Source: Lactarius indigo (Eukaryota > Basidiomycota > Agaricomycetes > Russulales > Russulaceae). Taken from it: a stretch of 64,000 nucleotides of DNA. Numbering within the stretch: the stretch's first letter is position 1; each line of letters begins with the position of its first letter. The stretch lies in NCBI GenBank assembly GCA_025766275.1, contig JAFKAC010000074.1, positions 62,001 through 126,000 of the forward strand, written 5' to 3'. The notes beneath the pieces were generated by a model. That model was given only the letters and a program-made list of their open reading frames with translations, searched no databases and was not told the origin of the DNA. Shown here one piece after another: positions 55,158 through 64,000 of this stretch. Position numbers and translations under genes: made by a program.

Positions 55158-55736
55158 TCAATTCTCGGTCTCATATCCCAGATATTGATTCAACACCTTG
55201 TCCAGAAAATCAATCTCGGGGCCCTTCTTCTCGTGCAGGGAGATCAACCGCGCTTCAAGCTTCACGCCTTGCGGTTTGTGCGCCGAAACCGCGCTGCATC
55301 TCCCTGAGAGTCTGGTTGTTCTGGTCCCGGGGTTCGTGGCCTCCTCCGTGCTGCTGGTCACGTTGAGCCCCCTCCGGCTGACGAAGCTCTCGAGCTTTGC
55401 CTCGAGCTCATTCGCGTAATATCCTCCATTGTGATGTTCACGGCTTCAACTTGAAGTTGCTGTTCTTTCACCCCTCTTGATTGTCTCGGGCCACCGTCCC
55501 GGGTCTACCGCCGCAACGCACCGCGTATCTCTAACATCCTTGTCTCTTTTCCGACGGCGACTGGCACCTGCACCCATCCGATAAGTGCATCGAGATCACC
55601 TTCTCTACGTGCCTGTATATTTTGGTGACGGCCTTCGATCAGTCTGCAAGGAACTCCCGGTGGTTCGGGTACTGGTACACTGATGTGCAATACACTTACC
55701 AAAAGCGACCAGGAGCCGTGCGTCTACTTTGATCAT
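55158..55736 (-). CDS. Possible small gene, minus strand, unrecognised
   Basis: ATG at 55736 opens MIKVDARLLVAF, followed by a good donor (GTAAGT, 55699). Downstream are protein-like segments: EGDLDALIGWVQVPVAVGKE (about 55600), NELEAKLESFVSRRGLNVTS (about 55400), and a C-terminal helical stretch KLEARLISLHEKKGPEIDFL ending YETEN and TGA at 55158. Two frames look coding in places, so the intron positions are not settled. A coiled-coil tail is the only structural hint. It could equally be a decayed gene. Confidence 0.3.
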
Positions 55737-56599
55737 CAGACACTGATGTTACTGAATCGACCCGGCGGAGCGGAGTAATGTCGTGAGGAAACAGTGAGGA
55801 AACACGTGCTCAAGTAATGTTACCGCTTAGACATGCACATGCGGTGACAGGCCTTTCCCCCCAAAGACGCTCTTCTGATAAGAAAAGTGGACATTCTTAC
55901 TGTCGTCTATCTATGCAGCGGCATCGCTGTAACTAGTACCACCATCGTAGGCTCCGAGGCCGGCGTTGACAACGATGGCGCGGGAGTGATCGATGCTGGA
56001 GCACCCGCTGGGTTAGTGGCAGCCGATAGTGTTTTGGTAGCCGTGGCGGACAACATCCTGGGTATGTCCCCCCGGCGGCTGACTAGCATGCGCGCGTGTA
56101 TGCTCATAGTGATTACGACGATGATGGTATACTGGCTGTGAGATCAGGGCGATAGAACGGGAATTGTATCACTTGCCACGTAGGGCGGATCACGAAGTGG
56201 CAGACAAGAGTGGATTGGGAGTATATTTATGGCGCCAGATTGGCAGAAGACATAGAGTCTATGTCCGTGACTCAGACGCATTGCACGCAGTTCCACATGT
56301 GACGACGACCGGTGCACGGATGGTGAGAATATCGCGACGACAGACCTTGGGATAGACCTCGGGCACTCTACGGTCCAATTCCGAACATTCCGAACAGTGA
56401 TTTCCCGGCCCGGCAAAGGTGAAAGCATTGCCGGGCCGCGACTCGGTCCGCGCGAGTGAGAGCTAACTATAAGTCTGTAGCAACACAGAAACCCGCGGAT
56501 TGCGTCCGGTTGAGAGGTTGCACAATGGCAGGCATAAAATTTTCGCTCCCAATCTTCCAGCCATAGCATTCTTGACCTCGGCACAGTGGCCACCTAATC
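55737..56599. other. Upstream region of the S53 peptidase gene
   Basis: Contains a plus/minus open patch at 55887-56141 without motifs, then the direct-repeat segment at 56168. The last 100 bases should hold the peptidase promoter; no clear TATA box was seen. Confidence 0.4.
56168..56290. repeat. Direct repeat flanking the S53 gene, left copy
   Basis: ATCACTTGCCACG...GATCACGAAGTGG...GAGTGGATT aligns with 58925-59045 in the same orientation, with mismatches that grow with distance. The repeat brackets the peptidase gene. Confidence 0.6.
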
Positions 56600-58708
56600 A
56601 TGCGTTACCACCGGCTCTCTGTACTCTCTGTACTCGCCGCCTTTCCCCTCACAAACTTCGTAACGCCTCTCGCCGTACCGCTATGGGATGACATACTTGT
56701 CAAGCACAGTTGGGGTGCCATCCCGCCGAACTGGGAGTCCCTCGGACATCCTCCCATTGGCACCACCATCGACCTCCACGTTGTGCTTAAGCCTCAACAC
56801 GAGAATGCCTTGATTGACACCCTCTACGAGGTCAGCGACCCTAGGCACCCAAAGTACGTCCTCTCTTAGACTCCTTCAGACACGATGTATTCACGTTTGC
56901 CGCTACTCTTCGTCAGATATGGTGCGCACCTGTCAAAGGAGCAGGTCGCTCAACTTGTCGCGCCACACCGAGACACCCTTGAGCTCATCAACTCCTGGCT
57001 TGAACACTATGGTGTGCCATCTACATCCGTCTCAACGACACACGGTGGTAGCTGGCTGACGCTTTCCGACGTGCCCGTGTCTCAAGCCAATACACTACTC
57101 GGCGCGTCGTACCAGCTCTACCGGCGTTCGGGGACGAATGACACTATTCTCCGCACCGTCGGCTATGGCCTCCCCGCTGTCTTGCACGCACATGTGCGAA
57201 CCGTCGTGCCAACGACCTACTTCGCCTCCACCCGCACTCTGTCACGGACACCGAGGAGGCGCTCCATCGAAGCGACTGCGAATATGACATCGAGAGAGCT
57301 CGTGACGGTGCTGTCAAGTCGCTTTGATAAAGTGTCACCGAGGGACCTACGCTGGCTGTACAATACGACCGCCTATGTACCAGTCGCGACGGACAAGAAC
57401 GTGCTCGGGATTGTGGGTCACCTGAACCAATATCCGAGCCCGGCGGATTTGAAGGAGTTCATGAATGAATGTCGCACGGATGCAGAGGACGCGACGTTCA
57501 AGGTTGTGCAGGTCAACGGCGGCGGGAACGACCCGAGTAACCCTGGCGACGAGGCAAACCAAAACATGCAATACGCGCAGGCCATTGCGTACCCAACCCC
57601 GCACGTCTTCTACAGCGTTGGCGGCGGGAAGTTGGCGACACCTGGAAGCAACGAACCAGCCCCTGGCGACGTATATCTGGAGTGGTTCAAATATATGACC
57701 CGCCAGAAGACAGTCCCGCAGACGATCAGCATTTCGTATGGCGACCCCGAGAATGCTGTCCCGCTGGAGTATGCAACGACCTTGTGCCTCATGTTCGCTC
57801 AACTCGGTCTGCGTGGCGCCAGCGTCATCTTCGCGAGCGGAAATGATGGCGTCGGCGATGGGAACTGCATCACCAGCCATGGCTCTGGAAGAGTCGAGTT
57901 CATCCCTGAGTTCCCTTCCTCCTGTATGTGTAGGATTTTATTTCTCCTTGGAGGCGGTAAACCGTCGCGGGAACAAGTCACTCACTACATTGCCACGGTT
58001 TCGCAGGTCCTTATGTGACTAGCGTCGGTGGCACGATGGACCTGGACCCTGAGGTCGCAGCAGAGCTCTCTGGAGGCGGCTTCTCCAACCATTTTCCGCG
58101 GCCGGACTACCAGGACGATGTCGTACCCGCCTTCCTGCGGCGGCTCGGAAGCCAGTATGACGGTTATTACAAGTGGGTTTTCTGTTGCGAACCTGACGTG
58201 ACATATTCTTACTTCGGACTTTTCGTGGTTTGTGCAGTCCTACCGGCCGCGGCATCCCCGACATTTCTGCGCAGGCGCTCAGATTCTTTATTATCGAAGA
58301 CGCCCAGACCTTTTTCGTGAGCGGCACAAGCTGCTCGACACCGGCACGTTTTCTCTCTCTCCGCTCTGCCTCGAGCTCCAAGCTGACCGCCGATGTACAG
58401 ACCGTGGCGGGCATAATCTCGCTACTTAACGACTACCGGCTATCAATAGGCAAGAATGCCCTCGGCTTCCTCAATCCCTGGCTGTACAGCTTCGGCCTCG
58501 AGGGCCTGAGGGACGTGACATCTGGGTCAAACCCTGGCTGCGGCACTGACGGGTTCTCTGCCGTCGTTGGATGGGATCCTGTTCGTCCTGCGATGCTTGT
58601 CTCTTTTAAGTTTTCACGTTCGACGTTGGCTGATTTTTGGCTCGTTAGGTGACGGGTCTCGGGACGCCGGACTTTTTGGCCCTGTTGAAGCATTTGCCAG
58701 TGGACTAG
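56600..58708 (+). CDS. S53 (sedolisin/tripeptidyl-peptidase-like) peptidase
   Basis: 590 residues in six exons: 56600-56853, 56917-57923, 58007-58172, 58238-58343, 58401-58580, 58649-58708. The N-terminus ([20 protein letters not shown]) is a likely signal peptide for secretion. A pro-kumamolisin-type propeptide ([29 protein letters not shown]) follows, then the catalytic domain. S53 enzymes use Glu, Asp and Ser. Here Glu (DEAN, 57551) and Ser (SGTSCSTP, 58329) are present, and so is the oxyanion Asp (SYGDPE). However, the position expected to be Asp reads Asn (AAC 57563-57565). The Ca2+ site [13 protein letters not shown] is kept. The fourth intron appears to be GC-AG (58344-58400), 57 bp and stop-free. 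The protein may be inactive if the Asn is genuine. Confidence 0.88.
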
Positions 58709-58924
58709 TACCAGACGGCGCGTGGCAAGGGAATAAGAGCAGGCACGACTGAGTTGCAGCGATATGGCAATCCCACTCGCACCCGCGTGCTACATGCCAC
58801 ACACCGCTCTGAGACGCCAAGGAAACCGACGACGAAAAGAGTTGAGCCACGTTTCAGGCCACAAATGGACACCTGGACGACATAGGTGAACGTGTGATAG
58901 CCCACAACCTCTTCAGCTCACGAC

Positions 58925-59045
58925 ATCACTTGCCACGCAAGACAGATCACGAAGTGGGGGACGAGAGTGGATTAGGAATACGTGTACGGGGAAAATGCAG
59001 AATTGGCAAGGAGTGCCCGCGTCATGCACGTCCGTGGCGAATTGT
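58925..59045. repeat. Direct repeat flanking the S53 gene, right copy
   Basis: ATCACTTGCCACGCAAG...GATCACGAAGTGGGGG...GAGTGGATTAGG corresponds to the segment about 430 bp upstream of the S53 start. It may be the promoter remnant of a lost second gene copy. Confidence 0.6.
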
Positions 59046-59119
59046 ACTATGTTCTGACATCCAACTGTGGTCGCTTGGTAGTGATTCCAAGGCCGAATGC
59101 TTCAACGTAATGTTACAAT

Positions 59120-59195
59120 GGGTGACTTCCCGTAGCTCTGAAACCTCTAGATTGTTCTCCAGACCAGAGTTTTTTTCCAAGATCCCCTGATCGCT
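59120..59195. mobile_element. Decayed end of the 11934-type TIR element
   Basis: GGGTGACTTCCCGTAG...CCTCTAGATTGTTCTCCAGACCAGAG resembles the TIR at 11934 with about a dozen changes over 60 bp. The opposite TIR was not found, so this is a solo or truncated copy. Confidence 0.6.
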
Positions 59196-60167
59196 CAAAT
59201 GTCCTCGCCGTAGCTGGATTGACAAGTCGCTAACGATGTCACACGGGTGTTGACCTATTACGCTATCGCGGTACCTTTACCACCAGCCGCAACTTAGACC
59301 TCGCATCGTCTGTTCAAGTTTTTTTCGCTTTTGCGGTCTGACCTTCGCCGTACCGGGGTATAAACCAAAGCGGTGGCAGGACCCCACACTCTGTTAGGAT
59401 TCAATATTCAACCCGGAACGAATACAGTCCTGCAAACCGAGGCTAGACCGACATATTAGATAATCGTAATATTACCGTAGTCAAATGGTTATCTTCGAAT
59501 AATATTGTAAGGAGAGGAGCTTACGCTCTACTCTAGACCTCCATCGCTCTCGCGTTCCATACATATTTGACCTCCCGCTGCACCTAAACTCTTCACACCT
59601 TTCCTGTCTGAATAATGGGCCCTTTCAAGATACGCAGGGACATTTGGACGATATGGTCGAGGATGTAGGAAAGCAATTGACTATCATAGCAGACGCAGGA
59701 GCCTGAGTCAATGTTTGAGTCGGTCCTCATCGGCCCGGCCTCTGCCCCCGGGCCGCCTCATCCACCCCCTACTCTTCCGCTGCGGACTCGGACTCGGACA
59801 CGCTGAACTAATCCCTCGCCTAGCGCTCCCTTATTTACCTTGGTCTCATTGGGTTTCTGCAGCTGTAGGGGAGGTACTTTATGTGGGCCTGCAGGGTTTC
59901 TGCCTCCCAAGCAAGGTGGTATGTCTTCATTGACTATATGGAAATCCACTTATCACAGAGGTTGGATTATCAAGACATAAAAAACGTAGTACTGACTCCG
60001 CCATAGCTTGGCATTTACAAAATCAAAGAGAACGCTTCATAAGCAATGGTGCCAGTGGATAACCCATTCTAAACCATCCAGTGGTATGCTGTTAACCCCC
60101 TTATCTTACGGCCCATGTCGCAGTGGTTAGCTAATGAAACTTGGACACAGAAGAATTGGTAGTGGCT
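59196..60167. other. Intergenic; no supported gene
   Basis: No frame with conserved motifs was seen; short open frames near 59715-59950 run on both strands without splice support. Confidence 0.4.
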
Positions 60168-60628
60168 TCAGAGAAGATTAGCTATTTCAAGTATGATCAC
60201 AACCTGGAATCCACTAGAGGGACCCGGCTCCAGACGGACCACGTTGACAAGCGAAGCCGGGTCGTTGATATAGCGGTCTGCAAGACGTCTAAGGCCTTCT
60301 GCTACTGATATTCTGGTGGTGGGATCCACAACCAAGGTTTGGGGAATGCCCGCAGTCTGCTGCGAAGGAGCGGGGTTATCCTGTTCCTGGACCCCCTGCC
60401 GAACAACGTGAGCCAAATATACGGGGAGGAAAGGTGAACCCATACCGAAGGAGCGAAATGGGTCTGTGATAGAACAGGAACGGTGAGTGGTGCCCCAGTG
60501 GGGTGGCTGACGCCTTGGTCCTGATTAGTGTAGGTGCCCTTCAGGGTCACCGTCAGACGATGGCATAACCTCCTCGGAACTGGTGTGCTCACGCTTGGTG
60601 ACCTTGTATCCCAATCCTGGTGATCCAT
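60168..60628 (-). CDS. Hypothetical protein (small, two exons)
   Basis: 136 residues: exon 60628-60446, intron 60445-60396 (GTATGG...TCGGCAG, 50 bp), exon 60395-60168, in phase. It begins MDHQDWDTRSPSVSTPVP. The C-terminal exon reads NPAPSQQTAGIPQTLVVDPT, then TRISVAEGLRRLADRYINDP and VVRLEPGPSSGFQVVIILEI, an alpha-plus-beta pattern. An open stretch upstream (GTPTWYT, to about 60673) suggests the protein may start earlier through another exon. No catalytic motif or membrane segment is visible and the family is not recognised. Confidence 0.5.
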
Positions 60629-61299
60629 GGTGTACCAGGTCGGTGTCCCGTTGGGCGCAGAGCCCGTGCACACAGCACAGGGGCAATGTTCGATGACAGT
60701 GTTTACGCCATATTGATCAGTAGGTGGGTACGATAAAATGGCAGGGCTCTGGCCAACTTCAGTAGACGAGACCTGTGGGCAATAGCAACGTGATGGCAGT
60801 GAGTGGTTGTTTTACACCTGTGCATAGAACCGCGTACATGATTGTGTGCGTGAGGGAAAGATCGTTCGTTGGCCATGAGAGGTGTGACAATGATAAGGAT
60901 TTTTTGGCTCGGTTTCAGCGGAAGGTGCACTGGATGGGGGTTGTTGGGCACTGACTAGTTCAGACAGCTCACTTAAGAACGTGTGAAAGCCTGCTCACTT
61001 CACCCAAGAGAAACAAAAGTTAGACGCACGGTTCACCTAACTTAGTGTACACAGTGTGATAGTGTCGATGATGGCCCTTACTAGGAATAGTGAACCAAGT
61101 CACTAAGGTCCACTGCATCTTGATCACGCTGTACTACTACTAAGAAATACATCTCTCACGACTCGGCGGAATCTCGCCACAATCGATACGGAGGAAGATA
61201 TGGTGCTGCCGCGTCGAGCGAAGCCAGAATCCAGGGAGCTGGCAGTGTGGTGACCTTCTCAGGTAATAGGCATCCAGAGGCGTTAACTGTGGAGTAATG
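60629..61299. other. Intergenic; no supported gene
   Basis: No conserved coding frame or RNA motif was seen. May contain upstream exons of the 60168 gene. Confidence 0.4.
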
Positions 61300-61436
61300 T
61301 TGCCGCGAGTCGATGGCACGATGCGGTGTAAGTCGAGTTGGCAACTCGACGCCAACTCTAGTTCGGGAGTTCACACCGGTGCAACTCGGGAGTTAGAGTG
61401 GCGTCGAGCTGCCAACACCGCATCGACTCGCGGCAA
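61300..61436. repeat. Fold-back (long hairpin) repeat
   Basis: The left arm, TTGCCGCGAGTCGATG... to CGGGAGTT, and the right arm, AACTCGGGAGTT... to CATCGACTCGCGGCAA, are inverted copies of about 55-60 bases. Two short insertions lie in the left arm and a loop of about 12 bases around CACACCGGTGC. Transcribed, it would form a long near-perfect hairpin. It resembles a tiny fold-back transposon or a small-RNA precursor. Confidence 0.75.
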
Positions 61437-61990
61437 TGGCAACATCATGTGAGGTGTGGATAAAACGTATACAATAGATGAGGTAATGGTAACGCTTGCC
61501 CGTTACGATGACGCGAGGCGGCGCAGGTCGCTGGGAGGGAGCACGGGTTTACTGCATGTAATAAACACAAAAACGCTATATTAGTAGCTGCCGCCCTCAA
61601 GAATGACAATAGATAAGGGTTCTACGGCAGAACTTCGCCTTTCCAGTGAGTACTAATTTATGACCGAAGAGTCGGTCGCGACATGGATCAGCCAGCTAAT
61701 GCGTTGCTAGTATGTGGAGGTTGCTGACTACACTTTAACTCGAAAACGTGGGCACAATTAGCAGAGCAGTGGGTACACAAAGCCAACCGTAATGCCCGTA
61801 CCCAGGTGACGCGAGTGGGTGCGGGCTGTAATCACAGCAATAATTCAGTCAGCCGGGGACAAGGGAATTTTTTTTATATTGTTAAAAACTGTGACACCTA
61901 TCTAGAGTACGGCGGATAACTTAAAGTATGGTACGTACGGAGCCTGGTCCCCCCAGGACCAAAGTACAGCAAAATCCAAAATGGGGGGCC
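61437..61990. other. Intergenic; no supported gene
   Basis: Nothing recognised apart from a T tract at 61867-61876. Confidence 0.45.
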
Positions 61991-62145
61991 CCTAGTGTTG
62001 CCATGGCTCGGCTCAAATCGGCTGAGCCAGCCAAGCTGAGCTGTTTTGAGCCGAGCCAAGCTGACACATCGGCTCAGGACCAAAATTGGCTCAGCTCGGC
62101 TCGCGAGCTGGCTGAGCTGGGCTGAGCCAGGCTCGATTAGGAATG
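61991..62145. repeat. AGCTGAGCC-rich dispersed repeat, copy 2 (inverted)
   Basis: CCTAGTGTTGCCATGGCTCG starts this copy and is the reverse complement of the end of the 2159-2345 copy. It is followed by dense GGCTGAGCC / AAGCTGAGC words with internal palindromes. Confidence 0.5.
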
Positions 62146-62433
62146 ACCAGATTAGGCAGGGCTCGCCCGGCTCGTGAGTACGCGTGAGCGGGCGAGAATG
62201 GATTCTGCCTGGCTGAGCCAGGAACGAGCTGGCCAAAAACGGAATATATTTGCTCAACGTGCGTTTCCAGTGTCTGCTGGGGCTCTCAGAAGAAAAGTGG
62301 GTAAGTCCTCTTTTTTGGCGTCTCCTCAGATGACCTTGCGCAAACTCTGACAAAAATAAAATAAAACATTTGTATTGCTGTAGACTACATAGTATAGAGA
62401 ATACATTTTTTTTTTCTATCTACTGCCCGGGTG

Positions 62434-62541
62434 CGGCTGAGTCGAAGGCATCGCCATCGTCGCCGCGGTGGCGGTGGTGGTCGCGGTGGTGGTCGCGGTC
62501 ACCGCGGTGGTGGTCGTAGTGGTCGCCGCGGTGGTGGTGGT
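62434..62541. repeat. GGT/CGC triplet-rich tract at an LTR border
   Basis: Irregular GGTGGT, CGCGGT and GTCGCGGT repeats run to the base before the LTR at 62542. It is simple-sequence DNA and the insertion point of the right-hand element. Confidence 0.7.
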
Positions 62542-63049
62542 TGTTACGCTCCACCAGCGTCAGTCCGACTTGGACTTATGATAGGCGTAATCGACTTAGC
62601 GAAAGTTAGGCGAATGGGGACCACGTGTCAACCCAACGCAAGCTGAACAGGGGCACACCGGCTCACGCTGCAGCAAAAGGTAAAGAGAAGTGCCCCTTGG
62701 TAGGCACTTAGAGGAGGCACACTTAGTCGGAGACTAAGGCAGACAAGAGACGAGTCAGAAGGTGGATTGAAGAAGACCAAGATGGAGATCCTTGGTCTTC
62801 CAAGTCGACTACTTATACAAATACGCGCGGGCTTTAAAGCGCCGCTGGAATAGTACGTAACCAATAGCGTAACTAGCTCGAACCCTAGTACCGCTATCCT
62901 AGGAATGAGTCATACATGAGTCACAATCACATGCGAACTACTATGCTGACTGATACGATGTAAGAGTCCATGACTAATACCAATACCGGACCGTAGTCAT
63001 AACCGGTCATGAGTCGTGTGTAATGAGTCATCAAGTCCGTACCGTAACA
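62542..63049 (-). repeat. 3' LTR of right-edge Ty3/gypsy element
   Basis: 508 bp, TGTTACGCTCC...CCGTAACA on the plus strand. The inverted polypurine tract (TCACCCCCTTTTC, 63050-63062) next to it shows that it is the 3' LTR of a minus-strand element. Same subfamily as the LTR at 312-787. Confidence 0.9.
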
Positions 63050-63081
63050 TCACCCCCTTTTCAGGAGTGAGGCCCACCTCA

Positions 63082-64000
63082 CTAATCCGCTACCGATTCT
63101 TGTCTCATCCGCTCCGCTTCATCCTCCATTCTCGCCAATATGTTAGCACGCTCCAGACGATAGAGACTGTCCTTTTTGTCCTGTACTACCATCTCTTGCT
63201 CCAGCCGCAACTGCCGTATCCGCTTCTCCAGTTGATCTTCGGCAAAAGCAAATTGCCGGAACCGGCGCAGTTCTTGGGTGAGGGTGACATCCCCAATGCG
63301 CATGAGCAGCAAATCGGTGGGGTGTCGATCGCGGAGCATGAAATACTCCTCGTGTGGTATGAAAGCGCGGTTGTTCTTGGGGAGGTGCGGAGTGGCGTAG
63401 AGAGGCTTTCCATAAAGGAGACCCGATCCCGGAGCTAGTCTGAGTACGAAGGGGTCTCCTCCTCGGATAACCTGTACGTGAGAGGCTTGTACCGTCGGTC
63501 CGTTGGGGAGTTTGATCGGGAACGGAATGTAATCGGGTCCTCGATTGACCCGGAACCCCTCAGGGACGACGACCCTGGTTGCTGGGTCTCGTTCCCCCAT
63601 TGGTGTATAACGAGTCGCTTGTGCCACGGCGACTCGTCCTCGGTGTAAAGGCCCCCCCGCTGCGTCGACGAGGTAGGGAGTGGCGGCTGGATCTTCAGCG
63701 TAGAATTCATGGTTAAGGAATGCGTGCCTGATGGGGTAATAGTCTCCAAGCTCGTCTTCATCCTCATCTTCGTCCAATACTCTTTCCGCTCCTTCATCAT
63801 CCGTCGTCGGCAGGCGGCGATATGCAGTTGCTCCCGCTGCCACTGCGCCGCCGTTTCTTTCCATTCTTGCTCGTACTTCTGCATAGCGTTCGGTGGTTTC
63901 ACTGCGCGGGACAGCTGCTTGAAGCCGAAACAACTCGTCTTCGGTGAGGAAGGCTTCGGGCTCACCGGTGTCGGGGTTTGTGAGGGCGTACATTGGTTGC
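63082..64000 (-). CDS. Pol C-terminal extension of right-edge Ty3/gypsy element, partial
   Basis: An open frame runs from the right edge to 63082, where the stop TAG lies. It matches the post-chromodomain extensions of E1 and E2: DYYPIRHAFLNHE, a GRV block, VVPEGFRVNRGPDYIPFPI, ASHVQVIRGGDPFVL, YGKPLYATPHLP, FIPHEEYFML, a helical region and SLYRLERANILARMEDEAE. It is more diverged than E1 is from E2, so it represents another subfamily and confirms that the extension is a stable part of these elements. The chromodomain and enzymes lie outside the window. Confidence 0.85.
   Translation of the reverse strand, partial: QPMYALTNPDTGEPEAFLTEDELFRLQAAVPRSETTERYAEVRARMERNGGAVAAGATAYRRLPTTDDEGAERVLDEDEDEDELGDYYPIRHAFLNHEFYAEDPAATPYLVDAAGGPLHRGRVAVAQATRYTPMGERDPATRVVVPEGFRVNRGPDYIPFPIKLPNGPTVQASHVQVIRGGDPFVLRLAPGSGLLYGKPLYATPHLPKNNRAFIPHEEYFMLRDRHPTDLLLMRIGDVTLTQELRRFRQFAFAEDQLEKRIRQLRLEQEMVVQDKKDSLYRLERANILARMEDEAERMRQESVAD
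63435..63965 (-). CDS. Overlapping +1-frame ORF in right-edge pol extension
   Basis: Open for 176 codons at the same +1 offset to pol as in E1 and E2. It contains YEQEWKETAAQWQREQLHIA and SSLRGSGSIEDPITF, matching both other copies in this frame although the overlapping pol frame differs strongly there. Confidence 0.4.
   Translation of the reverse strand: MSPKPSSPKTSCFGFKQLSRAVKPPNAMQKYEQEWKETAAQWQREQLHIAACRRRMMKERKEYWTKMRMKTSLETITPSGTHSLTMNSTLKIQPPLPTSSTQRGGLYTEDESPWHKRLVIHQWGNETQQPGSSSLRGSGSIEDPITFRSRSNSPTDRRYKPLTYRLSEEETPSYSD

Noticed and set aside
62434..62541. GGT/CGC-rich tract read as a Gly/Arg-rich (RGG) protein
   Set aside because: It is short, irregular simple sequence directly against an LTR, with no exon context.
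1..64000. CRISPR arrays, bacterial operons, Shine-Dalgarno sites
   Set aside because: No regularly spaced repeat-spacer structure is present, and the intron-rich genes, U6 and chromoviral elements show a fungal nuclear genome.

Overview
The window looks like nuclear DNA of an agaricomycete (mushroom-forming) basidiomycete. Genes are broken by many short introns (about 45-66 bp) with GT-AG borders. The retroelements are chromoviral Ty3/gypsy and Ngaro/DIRS-like, a typical mix for these fungi. There is also a U6 snRNA gene. No operons, plasmid features or CRISPR arrays are present.

Layout. 1-787 is the 5' end of a minus-strand Ty3/gypsy element (partial gag plus 5' LTR) that runs off the left edge. 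788-4492 is repeat-rich: a 20-bp minisatellite, an AGCTGAGCC-rich dispersed repeat, and a retroposon with a 15-bp target-site duplication. 4493-9492 holds a trypsin-fold protease-like gene and, convergent to it, an FMN-dependent alpha-hydroxy-acid dehydrogenase gene. 11934-12327 is a small TIR element. 12370-35305 is a nested transposon cluster. Its base is a minus-strand Ngaro-type tyrosine-recombinase retrotransposon with split direct repeats. A Ty3/gypsy element (E1, 12908-28465) sits inside its A2 repeat, a second Ty3/gypsy element (E2, 17478-25363) sits inside E1 pol, and a 1.2-kb TIR element (34063-35264) sits inside its A1 repeat. 35489-51394 is a host-gene block: two probable membrane proteins, a coiled-coil protein divergently paired with a WDR7/Rabconnectin-3-beta-like gene, U6 snRNA, and a Trk-type potassium transporter. 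51395-62541 is sparser: a 5'-truncated LINE tail, an S53 peptidase gene flanked by a direct repeat, a small hypothetical gene and a fold-back repeat. 62542-64000 is the 3' end of another minus-strand Ty3/gypsy element of the same LTR subfamily as the left one.

The Ty3/gypsy copies together suggest an element biology worth attention. The primer-binding site is complementary to the predicted 5' end of the element's own transcript (Tf1-type self-priming). Gag and Pol are joined by a conserved G GGT TTT -1 slippery site. Pol carries a chromodomain followed by a conserved extension of about 400 residues. A +1 overlapping frame inside that extension keeps a coiled-coil motif in all three copies that include it. 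By eye, every LTR-LTR mismatch is a CpG transition, and most in-frame stops in the two full copies are TGA where CGA is expected, which points to CpG-methylation-linked decay.

All readings were made by eye. Exon borders are inferred from consensus splice sites and frame continuity, without transcripts or database searches.
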